From Populus alba (Eukaryota; Streptophyta; Magnoliopsida; Malpighiales; Salicaceae): a DNA stretch of 64,000 nt. This document shows positions 14,100-23,999 of the stretch, in pieces. Each line of letters begins with the position of its first letter. Within the stretch, counting starts at the first letter, position 1. The position numbers were made by a program, and so were the translations under genes. The stretch covers positions 14,743,154 through 14,807,153 of the forward strand of contig NC_133299.1 of assembly GCF_005239225.2 (NCBI RefSeq). Reading direction: 5' to 3'. The notes beneath the pieces were generated by a model. It searched no databases and had not been told where the DNA came from. It worked only from the letters and a program-made list of their open reading frames with translations.

Positions 14100-15350
14100 T
14101 TGAGATGAGAAATGGAATCAATATTATTTCTTGTAATTATAAGATCATCAACATAGATAAGAACCACCAATGTGTCATTGGGTCAAGATGAACAAATAAA
14201 GATGAGTCGACATTACTCCTTTTAAAATCAATTTCTTCAAGAACAACACTTAACCTATAAATTGATTTATGAAGCTGACACACTAAGATAGGATCTAAGC
14301 TTTGAGGATGACTAGGGGTAATTTCATATAGAGCTTTTCCTCAAGATTCTTATGCAAGAAGGCATTTTTTATAACCATTTGACACATTAACCACTCATTG
14401 TTCACAACAATTAATAATAGAACACAAACGATGTTTAGTTTAGCAACAAGAGCAAATGTTTCCTTGTAGTTTACTCGAAACGTTTGAATAAATCCCTAAG
14501 GCACAAGATGCACCTTGTGTCTGTTAGTAGATCCATCAGAATAAAACTTTTTTTTTTTATATATATATATACCTATTGACTGCCAACAACTTGTTTTCCT
14601 TTGGGAAGTTTGCAATATTCTAGGTTTGATTCTAAACAAGAGCTAGAAGCTCATCATTTATAACATGTTTTTATACATCTTGAGAATTAGGTTCTTGAAA
14701 ATTTCATGGCCCATAAACACTAGGAATAACATTATAAGCATATGAGAGGTGATGATATATAAGGGAAGTAGAGATAAGATGTTTGGTTGTATAAACACTA
14801 GGAATGATAGTAAGAAAAGCATCTTAATTGAAAGAGCATGATTATTAACTAGATTCCTACAAGGTTATTGTAGAGGAATATTATGAGCATCAAATTCAGA
14901 ATGTCTATAAAACATACTACGCTTATAATCAGCTATAATAGAACTAACATCAAATTTAGTATGTCCATGACTACCATCGGCAATAATAAGACAAAAGGTC
15001 CCTTCACTAGTTGATATATTTGTAGTTGATGAAGGGGCATTGCTAATAGTAGGAGGTAAAGCTGAGGGAAAAGCTATGTCTGTAGGAGTTAGACATGGTA
15101 GAGGAAAGAAATTTTTGAAGGATGCCTGCTAACTTGAGTTATCATAGTATGGAGTTCTTCAAACCAAACATCTCTTCATATAAAAGATTTTCTAGAATAA
15201 GGATGATAACATTTATATCCCTTTTTTTACTAATGAATATCCTAAGAAAATATACTTAACAACCTTTAGATCAAGCTTATAATAATTTAAAGTTTATACA
15301 TGCACAAAATAAGTGCAACTAAACACTCTTAAATGAGATAAGTTAAGTGA
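14100..15350 (-). mobile_element. decayed Ty1/copia element (integrase C-terminus to reverse transcriptase)
   Basis: On the minus strand, from high to low coordinates, one reads an integrase C-terminal region (RVFSCTYFVHV near 15.33 kb, LDLKVVKYIFLGYSLVKKG near 15.25 kb) and then the RVT_2 reverse transcriptase (ETFALVAKLNIVCVLLLIVV near 14.44 kb; AFLHKNLEEKLYMKLP near 14.35 kb). The catalytic YVDD motif in LIYVDDLIITRNNIDS lies near 14.13 kb. Domain order is as expected for copia. Many stops and frame changes show that it is dead. A MITE sits just beyond its upstream end, and possible LTR scraps lie at 13.05 and 15.88 kb. Confidence 0.8.
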
Positions 15351-15404
15351 TTACTAAATATTTGCATTATCAAGCTTCATAGGTTTGTGACGAAGGATCA
15401 ACAT

Positions 15405-15464
15405 GTTTAGTGACAGTTTGGGAGTGTGGTTGCGGTTGCTTTTCAAAATTCTTTTCATTCAGAA

Positions 15465-15508
<44 letters not shown>

Positions 15509-15650
15509 TTTTAAAAATTATTTTTGATATCAGCTTATCAAAATAATCTAAAAACACCACAAATATATTAATTTAAGTAAAGAAAAAAAATAAAAAAGTT
15601 TAAATTTTTTCAAAAATGCTTTTGAAACATAGCCAAGTTTGGACCTTCCA
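15405..15650. repeat. MITE-like element with internal AT microsatellite
   Basis: It begins 'gtttgggagtgtggttgcgg' and ends 'gcttttgaaacatagccaag', with the core 'aaaattatttttgatatcag' shared with elements at 28.7, 28.9 and 31.2 kb. An (AT)n tract lies at 15474-15503. 'GTTTGG' occurs near both outer edges and may reflect the target site, but this is uncertain. Confidence 0.55.
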
Positions 15651-15878
15651 CCAATAGCAATTGTCACAACCCTTGACCAAAGAAGATAGTTAAGTTCATT
15701 CAACAATATAGAGTCCATACACTAACTAGAATTTGGTTCTCCTTCTAAAATGTTAAAAGGTTTGTTTCCAGCATCAACATCGTTAGATTTAGAAGTTTCT
15801 TTAATAAGAATCTTAAACAAAAAATAGAACAATAAGAACCTACTCCAATACCATGAAGATTTTTAGTCTATCACCATC

Positions 15879-15985
15879 ATAATTAATTACATGTACATAA
15901 TACAAGTTTTAAATAGAAAGGATACTAAAAATCTTATTCCTACAATCTTGGTATATCAATTCATATTCTTATCATATCTACAATC
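15879..15985 (-). repeat. possible LTR remnant (right copy)
   Basis: This is the direct-repeat partner of 13045-13160. Both contain 'cttattcctacaatcttg'-like and 'ttcttatcatatc' phrases. It lies outside the upstream end of the antisense copia relic, consistent with an LTR pair, though only about 105 bp can be matched. Confidence 0.4.
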
Positions 15986-15999
15986 ATGTGAATCCATAA

Positions 16000-16900
16000 C
16001 AATTAATTTACATATGACACATCACCATATTATAACTATATAAGGTTTCCTTTTCTTTTATTATAGATGGAGATTGACCTAGAAGTTCTACTTTCTTAAT
16101 CTCTCTTAAATATCATTAATTAAGTGTAGGTTTATTATGTATAAATAGTTATTGTCGCTAGAGAAATTATTACGCGTGATCTTGGATCAGATCATGACTA
16201 GATTAGGTTTAATAACTTTAGTATAAAGTTTTTAAAATGACTTTTTTTTTTTCTAAATCCCTCCTAAAAATCCAAACTTAATTATCTAATTCAAACTTCT
16301 AGATGATTCAAAACTTTTTAGGTGGGATAAACAAGGTGAGTAAGACATAGTGTTTATTTTCACTTTTTGTTCTCTATGTAGACGAGAGATGGTGATACAT
16401 TTCTATCTAAATTTATCAATACATAAAAAGTTGAATCATTTAAAATTGCTTAGCATGTGAGCACTAGTGAAGCCGATCACATTGGACTCCTAATGAGTAT
16501 GGGATCTAAAGCTTATGAATTGATAATATCTTGACAAATTTGTTTAAGTGTGGTGGCCGCTTTCTTGCCTCGGAGGCCAAACAAAGTATAAACTTTAAGA
16601 TTAGAACATTTGAATAAACAATAGTGACATGCCATTTTGAAATGCACTTCGAACTGTTGTTCAGGTGCCACCAACAAAATAATTGGATTAATCTTTTTAG
16701 TTGTCTTGAATAATTAAGAATTGCAAGCCATAGCTAGGGCATTGAAGTAAATCTATTTTACGCTAGTGATGCTGTGGTCCAATGCTATTCATGATTGTTG
16801 TGACAAGCTGTGCTTCGAGGTCAATTGGCTTGCAAAGTCACTAGGTCCCACACCCAACTAAGCCTTTTCATTTCTTGCCTCACAACCACCTTGGAACACA
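16000..16900. other. intergenic DNA upstream of MIR164, nothing recognised
   Basis: Low-repeat, moderately AT-rich DNA with no supported open frame. It lies directly upstream of the MIR164 TATA box and is the likely place for its distal promoter elements; no specific factor site is claimed. Confidence 0.4.
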
Positions 16901-16920
16901 CATTCATTTACCTCTTCTGT

Positions 16921-16929
16921 TATAAATTA
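16921..16929 (+). promoter_or_regulatory. TATA box of the MIR164 transcription unit
   Basis: TATAAATTA lies 194 bp before the mature miRNA. RNA polymerase II transcribes plant MIR genes from TATA promoters, so initiation near 16950 is expected. A CT-rich leader (16985-17030) follows. The position is inferred from sequence only. Confidence 0.6.
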
Positions 16930-17096
16930 GTGGACACCGCGTCCTGAAAATTGCAGATAGGTGTCCCAAATTCACCATTTTAAGAAAACTCCACTCCGCC
17001 TCTCCCACCCCCTCTCTTTCTCACTCATTTTCTTATGTGAGAGAGGAGGTAGCTAGGTTGAGCTTCTAGCTGAGCTGTATCAGCGATGTGAAGAGA

Positions 17097-17271
17097 AGGT
17101 GTGTGTGAGCAAGATGGAGAAGCAGGGCACGTGCATTACTAACTCATGCACACAGAGTGAGAGAGACATTTCTTGCTCGAGTTATGACTCTTACCTCCTA
17201 TAGATTTTGTTGGCCTCAGTGAGTTAGTTCTTCATGTGCCTGTCTTCCCCATCATGATCACTACCGCACCT
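17097..17271 (+). ncRNA. MIR164: MIR164 precursor foldback
   Basis: This is the precursor of miR164, which guides ARGONAUTE1 cleavage of NAC-domain transcription factor mRNAs (the CUC1/CUC2, NAC1 and ORE1 class) in organ-boundary formation, lateral rooting and ageing. The mature strand lies on the 5' arm at 17115-17135 and a matching star strand on the 3' arm at 17233-17253. The duplex leaves two-nucleotide 3' overhangs with only three mismatches and a few G:U pairs. The stem extends outward (17097-17112 against 17255-17271) and inward (ACTAACTCA at 17138-17146 against TGAGTTAGT at 17220-17228). A TATA box lies upstream at 16921. The foldback matches the remembered layout of poplar MIR164 precursors; which numbered locus it is cannot be told here. 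Confidence 0.95.
17115..17135 (+). ncRNA. miR164: mature miR164 (5' arm)
   Basis: The 21-nt segment begins TGGAGAAGCAGGGCACGTGC and ends with A at 17135, identical to the conserved plant miR164a sequence. It starts with U, as favoured by ARGONAUTE1. The predicted star strand is at 17233-17253 (CATGTGCCTGTCTTCCCCAT plus C). Confidence 0.95.
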
Positions 17272-17279
17272 ATATTATT

Positions 17280-18095
17280 AGCTCGTCTGGGCACTTCATA
17301 TAGGACCGAGAAACTCCTCTTCAGGGACGGAATTCATGCATGTAGGTGAGTCATCTTTAAACCCATGTTAGGTAATTAGCATAATTCTTGTTCTGTGTTT
17401 TTGTGGAGAGAGGTTATGGCTCCATAGGCATTGCATACCTAACCATTTCTCCTTTTGTTCTCTTGTGGTCAAAACACTATGCGTAAAAAGCACTCCTCGT
17501 ATATATCATATGTTTAACGAAGATACACATACAAACAAAAAGAAAATAAGTGGGTGTATAATTAAATATAATATTTGTGAAGATCAAGAAAAACAATTCT
17601 TTGAATGTGAGAATAAAGATCAGGAAAAGATCTATCCTCTACGTCTTGTTTTATTGGATATATTGTCATATTGCGAGTTGAAAGTCAGTGAGCGATATAT
17701 TTCTTCAAAATCGTCATGGTGGATAAAGATAAGCTTTGACTCAATTATTAGTATCATGATCAGAGTTGATTCAAGCTTATTATGATGCCGACAGTTGATT
17801 TCCATATCCAGCTGTGAAGAAGTTTGAGCTATCCATCGACAGAGGTAACTCTACAATCAGGATTGATGTTATTTCACAGCCAAAAAATAAAATAAAATAA
17901 AATAAAAAATAGATCACAAAAGTATCTGGCACTATCAGCAATTAAGTTAATCCCATGTTTTAAAAGTTATAATTTGTTCCTAATCTATTCTTCTCAATTT
18001 TTTTTTCTAGCAACATTTATTCTCTGTATCTTCTCACTTTGCTAGCTCAGTTGTCTTGATCCATGTTATTTACAAGGGATAAAAAATAATAATAA
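17280..18095. other. downstream part of MIR164 transcript or intergenic DNA
   Basis: No protein family was recognised. A 106-codon open frame begins at 17465, but it has no homologue that I recognise and biased AT-rich codons, and it lies where the primary miRNA transcript would run. The tail of MIR164 may reach into this region; its 3' end cannot be placed. Confidence 0.4.
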
Positions 18096-18098
18096 TAA

Positions 18099-18805
18099 GA
18101 GCAGTAGGACCAATTAATGGGCCTATATTAGTCTTATGACTGCAAAAATGTCTTTACAAGCCCTTATTGTCAAATTTTCTCCCGAATTTCGTGATGATAT
18201 TGGTCTTTGAATGCTCTCTTGTTGCGAAACCAACATTTGGGAAAACTAAAAACGAGAAATAATATATCCTATATTTTAGAAGCAAAAATGTCTTTATAAG
18301 CCATGCCATCCACTATTATTGCTTAATTTTGTATTGAAATTTTTTTTTTTGTATAATTATAGTGATTTAGAGCAGACAACTTTATGTCATAGACAATAGT
18401 TTTTGCTTAATAATTAGTTAATAATATTGTTTTGATATTTTTTAAAAAAATTATTTTTTTCCATGTTTAGAAGAATTAGGGTTTTCTTAATCCATTAGTT
18501 ATATGACAGAGCAGCTTATCCTTGACTAACAAAACCATTGAATTTGAGGTTTTCTTTTCCAAAGGCTCCACACATTTTTCGTTCGGTCTAATCATTGAAT
18601 TGACATATTTATTATCTGTTTTTGTTCTATATCACACACGTAAATGCTGATAGGCTTCGTACCTCTCTTTTGTAAATTTTGGAAAAAAAAAAAAAAAAAA
18701 AGTCAAGAAAAAAGGCTCGTTGAATTTGAGCCCAAAGTGGTGAAGGAAAAAAAAAACGAGTTAATTACTAGCAAGTTCAACCTAAACTTCCAATGTATTA
18801 TTGTT
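18099..18805. repeat. older diverged repeat unit next to the 2.5-kb duplication
   Basis: Its start ('agcagtaggaccaattaatg') and its end ('gagcccaaagtggtgaagg') resemble the start (18810) and an internal end (about 20330) of the following block. The two units are diverged tandem relatives. The second unit holds about 1 kb of additional middle sequence. Confidence 0.6.
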
Positions 18806-18809
18806 TACG

Positions 18810-21359
18810 AACAGTAGAACCAATCAATGAGCCTTCTTAGTCCCATAATTTGAGTGTTTATGATTATAATTATAATCTTTTATTTCTTATGAAATAACAT
18901 CTCACCTATTTCTCTCCTTCTGTCTAATAAATCCGGCAAGGAAAACATTTATAATAATTATCTTTCATTGGATTCTATAATTGAATGTAAAAATCATAAA
19001 TCAATCAATCAAGTAGATTTTTTCTTTACGTGCACTTCTCATAATGTTTCAAAATCTAATATGAAGGTTTTTTTTAGTACTGAGATAAAGAATGAATCGT
19101 AGATGATAAAAGATTTGATACTTAGAAAACATATTTTTTTTCATGGGATTAATAAAATCTGTAACTTTTAATAAGGGATTGTAATAAATAAAAAAATATT
19201 TTTTTTAATTCCAAGAACAAAAGTGTTTGTTTTTAATTGTGTATAATAAATACTTTGAAAATAAATATAAGTGCTTAGAGAATATAAAACAAATATGAAT
19301 TATTTACCTAGATGGTTCACAAGGTATATAAATAGTCTATGAACTTTGTCATGTTGCTTGAATAAAGGTGTTGGAATGTCATCTCCTCTTATTAATATTA
19401 ATAACATAAATATTTTTTACACAATATTAATGAGAGATATATATTTCTTACACAATGTTAATATTGATGGAAATACAATAGGATATTATAAGACTTTTAT
19501 GTATCCAAAAATGCAGAGAGGTGATCATTATTGACTTTTAATATTTTATTGACATAAGAATAAAAAAACAAATCTTCATGACCTAAGATGGGGCTTAAAA
19601 AAATTATCAACACCATATGTATTTGGAGTTGGAAAAATTCCAAGCACAATGGTGTTGTGTCTAATATTTCTCCAGACTTACATGCACTTGAGCTCAATAT
19701 GTAATTGAACTAAAGGATATTGGGTCTAACATTTTGTCAAACCCACATGTAATTGGGCTCAACATCTAGTTAAATCCAAATGTGTTAAGTCTGGTATTTT
19801 GTCAAATGCACATAGACTTAAGCTTCGCACATAATTGAACCGAAAATGTTGAGTCTGGTATTTTTCTAGACCCACATGTATTTTGGTTTAGGTATGCCCG
19901 ATTAATATCTTATCTCTAACTTTTTTAATCATGGATTTTTAAACAAATATATGTAATGCCTGATACATCAACTTTATATTGATGGATGTGGAATTAAATA
20001 ATAATAATGTTATGATCTTTTTTTTTTAAATATTTATTTAATGTTTGGAAGGATTAGTGTTGTCTTATTCCATTATTTTATGAACACAATTGTATAACGA
20101 TAAAAACAAATCATCCTTGGTTATTAAAGTGATTAAATAAAAGGCTTTTGTTCCAAATACTTAACATATTTACCCTTCAGTCTACATGTATTATTATATG
20201 TTTTTATTCTATATCATATATACAAAAATGGTGATAGGGGTTCGTACCTCTTTTTGGTAATCCAAACAAAATAAAAAAAGAGTTAAGAAAAAGGGCTTGT
20301 TGAATTAGAACCCAAAGTGGTGAAGAAAAAAAAAAGAGATGTTAATTAGAAGAAAAACCAACCTCAAGTAAAATATTATTATTTATCCATCTCATGAATA
20401 ATTTTAAATAATAAAAACTTTATTTATTTATAATTGACCTTTGTAATTTAGCAAAAATAATTAAATTAGTCTATAAGAAAAGAAAATCCATTTAGTTTAA
20501 TTTTCTCCATGCATTTAATTTTGTAATTATTTTTTATTTTAATAAATAGAAAGGTAAAAAACATTAGATTGGATGGAAAGTTGATGAGAAAAGAAAGCTT
20601 TTTTTTTTTTCTTTCAAAAACATACATTTAAATTAAGCATGGTTAAATGATTATTTAATTATTGTTGATCCTACAAGGAGTAATTAGTTTTTTATATAAA
20701 CTATAAGGACTAAATTATATTTAACTCTAAAAATTTAGGGTAAATTTTAGTATGCTTTAGATGGTGTCTCAAATTCATCTCAAAAGTTTGGTTTGTATAA
20801 TTCAATCTCTTGGTTGTGATAATAAGTAGTTTCAGCTTCCCTCAATTTATTTTGTCCATTTCTGTTTGTGGTAACAAGGGATCATAAATTTAAATTTTAT
20901 TCTTAAAATTTAAAAAATATTCTCATTATCATCTAAAAAATATTATAAACTAAATAAATAATTGAATTAAGATAAAAAATCAATAAAAAAATTGTTTTTT
21001 CAGAAAAAAAAAAATGATATCTAAAACTTGAGCTAATAATTAGTTGTTTCTCAAGTAATCTCCATACCCTACCAACTTCAATTTTCATTCACTGATAACA
21101 ATATCATCCTTTTTTCTTAATTTGTCAATACTAAATGTTAAATGAAAATAAAGATTTAAATGAATCTACGTCTATTTTGTTTTGTTTTCTTTCAGTATAT
21201 TTTGAGTTATATCGAGGTATAATTTCATCATAAATCCTAGGAGAAAAAAAATAAAATTCACACATATTTTCTAGTATAAAATTGAGGCATTCCTACGAGG
21301 AGAAATTAAAATTTACTCTTAAAATTTATTCCACGGAATTTCAATGGTGTGCATGCCAT
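18810..21359. repeat. long direct repeat, copy A (partner at 61175-64000)
   Basis: From 'aacagtagaaccaatcaatg' at 18810 to 'gtgtgcatgccat' at 21359, the sequence aligns almost base for base with 61175-64000, with scattered substitutions and small indels. Copy A lacks about 276 bp that copy B has in the 65-bp repeat array, and has about 20 extra bp near its end ('ttccacggaatttcaatgg'). Between the copies lie about 40 kb including MIR164-distal DNA, the PPR pseudogene and all three LOR genes. No coding domain was recognised inside; it may be a non-autonomous transposon or a segmental duplication. Confidence 0.9.
19645..19895. repeat. tandem array of about 65-bp units, about four units
   Basis: Successive units contain 'gggtctaacattttgtcaaa', 'cccacatgtaattgggctc' and 'tagttaaatcc'-type phrases at about 65-bp spacing. 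The array stops at 'ttttggtttaggtatgcccg'. The matching array in copy B has about four more units. Confidence 0.75.
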
Positions 21360-21583
21360 GATGCTTTCTGTTTTCTAGAAAATATGAAGTGGGCCGGGGT
21401 GTTGTCTTCCATGATGCTTCCAGCTGAGACTTCATATACAGAAAAGTAGAGAAACAGTACAGTATGAATAATGGGAAAAAAGGTGGTGTCTCTTCTCCAC
21501 CGAGTCTTGCCGGAAATCATGTGATCGCAGATATACAGGCAAGTAGCCTGGCAACTAAAAGACGTGAGATTTCTTGCTGATCA

Positions 21584-21823
21584 TCAGTTTTCTTCTTTAT
21601 CTCTGCTCCTTCCATTAACAGGTAGTGGGTGTCTATCAATGTTGCTCTCAGTCTTCACCAATATAAAACCGATTAGAGATGAGTGGAGCAAAGCCATCGA
21701 GGCCTGAGTTCCCAAGAAAAGTGGTGTCTTATTATCATGGATATGTAGCATTTTGGTGCCACCATCCAGGGGACAGTGCAAGATAGCAACGGCCACCGCA
21801 GATATTGCCTCTAATCCATCCAA
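21584..21823 (-). CDS. doubtful small ORF, unrecognised
   Basis: A 79-codon minus-strand frame starting MDGLEAISAVAVAILHCPLD and ending NGRSRDKEEN lies in DNA of ordinary complexity. One moderately hydrophobic stretch (MALLHSSLIGFILV, about residues 43-56) could be a membrane segment. No family is recognised, and no adjoining exons or promoter were identified. It could be one exon of a larger gene or chance. Confidence 0.2.
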   Translation of the reverse strand: MDGLEAISAVAVAILHCPLDGGTKMLHIHDNKTPLFLGTQASMALLHSSLIGFILVKTESNIDRHPLPVNGRSRDKEEN

Positions 21824-21839
21824 TTTAGCTCTTTTTTTC

Positions 21840-22700
21840 CCCTCTCAACCACGTTTGAAAGACAGCGAAATGCCGTTCACAGCATCTTGCCTTCTTATCA
21901 AGTTTTTAGAGTGATCGAGATTGCAAGCAACCTTAGAAAATGATGGCTTTTACATGTAAATCTTTCGTTTTCTTCAAGTTGCTTGAGTTATCTTCTTTCC
22001 CTCCTTGTTAATGATGGATTTTTATATCTAAAGCAACTCTTTCATTTTATTTTTTGCTGCATATATTACCGTTTTATATTATTTAGAAAGAAAGCTCGGC
22101 TACCATACATGGCAGCATTATCATGCTTAAAATATTAATTTGGTCTCTCGGATCGGATTTGAAATGGATCTAATATGAATTTACTCAGTTTTTCCTCACA
22201 ACGGATAGAAAATTTGGGAACCGTGTATCCGACTAAAGACAGGCTTCAAGCTTTGGAGGCCTGGCTTCACCTTGGTGAAAACAGAAAAAATTGACAATTA
22301 TGTAATCGTAGCAAGAACACTTGCTCAACGTGGATCAGATTCAAGAAATTAAAATAAGCTTTTTAAGTATATTCCAGCATTTACATGGATATTTATCCGG
22401 TGGCTGGATGAACTTCCGTTGAGAGATTACAGAGTGCTAGGGTGGATTCGATCTCTTGGATGGATATATCACCATCATTGAAGGTAGCATTGGTAGCAGT
22501 GGAAATAGTTATTAACTAGATTTTTTACTTAGCTATTCAGGTTGAATTAATTTCTTTAAAAAAATATATATATTCAGTTTTGTTAGCACATTTTTAAAAA
22601 GAAAAAAAATAAATGAGGTAGAAATTCATCCAATAAAACCTGATTAACTTAACAAATTCAAAGATAGTATGAAATAACCAGGAAAAAAGAAGAAGCATAG
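21840..22700. other. low-copy intergenic DNA, nothing recognised
   Basis: Moderately complex sequence without a supported open frame or RNA gene. The transition to A-rich repeat sequence is near 22.56 kb. Confidence 0.4.
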
Positions 22701-22719
22701 TTCGACTAAAAATATTTCA

Positions 22720-23365
22720 AGACAACATATTTTTAAAAAAATATTGAGATAGCAATATATTAAATTAACTCAAATCAATTCAGATTAACATTTAAAATCC
22801 ACAACATAATTTATCAAACCGTAATAACCTCATAGAAAATAAATCAAAAAACATATTAAATGTCAATTCTCAATCAACTCAATATTCAAAATTAAAAAAA
22901 AAAAAACAAAAAACAAAACTCGAGTAAATCTAGATTAATCTGCAAGCCTTGATCATGTGATTGAGATAAACCAATAAAAAATAAATCAAAACAAATTAAA
23001 AAGTTTAATTTTCAATTAATTCAATATTAAAAAATAAAATTAAAAAAAAATCAATTAAAAAAAAAAGATCCAAGTCAATATAGTTTAACCTGTCAAACTC
23101 TTAACTTGAATCATGCGATTGTAATAATATCATATAAAACAAACTAATCATGAAACTTAATTTTCAATAAACCTAAATAATAAAGGATGAAATTGAAAAA
23201 AAAAATTATTAAAAAAAAACTAGAGCCCATCTAATTAACCCAAAAAAGTCATGAATTCAAATAATAAGATTAAAATAATCTTAAAAAAAACAAACCAAAA
23301 TAAATATAAAGCTTAATATCAATAAATAGAAGAATAAAATTAAAATTAAAATTAAAAAACATATT
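22720..23365 (+). repeat. dispersed repeat of the 'ttaacc/aactca' family
   Basis: Phrases such as 'gagatagcaatatattaaat', 'aataacctcatagaaaataa' and 'ttgagataaaccaataaaaa' recur here in three successive variants, matching wording at 11.1 and 29.3-30.2 kb and, inverted, at 6.4 and 43.6 kb. Confidence 0.5.
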
Positions 23366-23638
23366 GCTCCAATAAACAGTAATTCGTGAATAGAGGAATA
23401 GAGATTTCCCCTACTCAATTAGTTCTCATTAATAATACTAGTTGTTATTATTATTACTTTGTTTAAAATCTCATTCTTATGTATTCTCATTTCTTGATCA
23501 AACACCTACGCAACAAGAAAACAAAAAATCATTCTCGTTTCCAGTATTCTTTCATTATCACCAAGCGACACCTCAAATTCCTCAATACATAAAGGACGCT
23601 AATTTGCTAACTTTACATATTCTTAAGAATCATCATTT

Positions 23639-23644
<6 letters not shown>

Positions 23645-23696
<52 letters not shown>
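23645..23696. repeat. compound microsatellite (CT)n(CA)n
   Basis: A CT run of about 15 units passes directly into a CA run of about 11 units. It lies some 90 bp before the start codon of the small ORF at 23787, where CT-rich 5' leaders are common in plants. The tract is likely length-polymorphic. Confidence 0.95.
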
Positions 23697-23786
23697 CCAT
23701 CATCCACCTTCTACTCCAAACAAAAAAAGAAAAGAAAAGAAAAGGTTGATAGAAACACCATTTGTGCTGTGTTGCATCTTTCAGAA

Positions 23787-23987
23787 ATGGACATCGAGCT
23801 TTCGCCCATTGACGGAGAGGTCCTTATAACGCCTACAGTCCATTTCAAGAAAGGCAATCCAGAATTGACACATAACGCTCATAGGCACTCCAACGATTTC
23901 ACCAAGAAAGTAGAAAGTGAATCAACTATTTTTATTTTTAATTTATTCATGGCGGTGGCTTGCATGTACCTCTCCAACCGGAGATGA
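23787..23987 (+). CDS. small ORF downstream of CT-rich leader, unrecognised
   Basis: Sixty-six codons beginning MDIELSPIDGEVLITPTVHF and ending FNLFMAVACMYLSNRR. The ATG follows a CT/CA-rich stretch and an A-rich tract that look like a 5' leader. The frame is open further upstream only through the microsatellite (Ser-Leu and Thr-His repeats), so the ATG at 23787 is the sensible start. The last third is hydrophobic (IFIFNLFMAVACMYL), possibly a membrane anchor or read-through into an intron after KKVESES. No family is recognised; it may be the first exon of a truncated gene. Confidence 0.3.
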   Translation: MDIELSPIDGEVLITPTVHFKKGNPELTHNAHRHSNDFTKKVESESTIFIFNLFMAVACMYLSNRR

Positions 23988-23999
23988 AAGCTACTGAAC

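Noticed and set aside
17465..17785. 106-codon frame downstream of MIR164
   Set aside because: No family recognised, AT-driven composition, and its position is within or just behind the expected miRNA transcript.
23442..23786. Upstream extension of the small ORF at 23787
   Set aside because: The extension runs through the (CT)n(CA)n microsatellite and lacks any recognisable domain; more likely untranslated leader.
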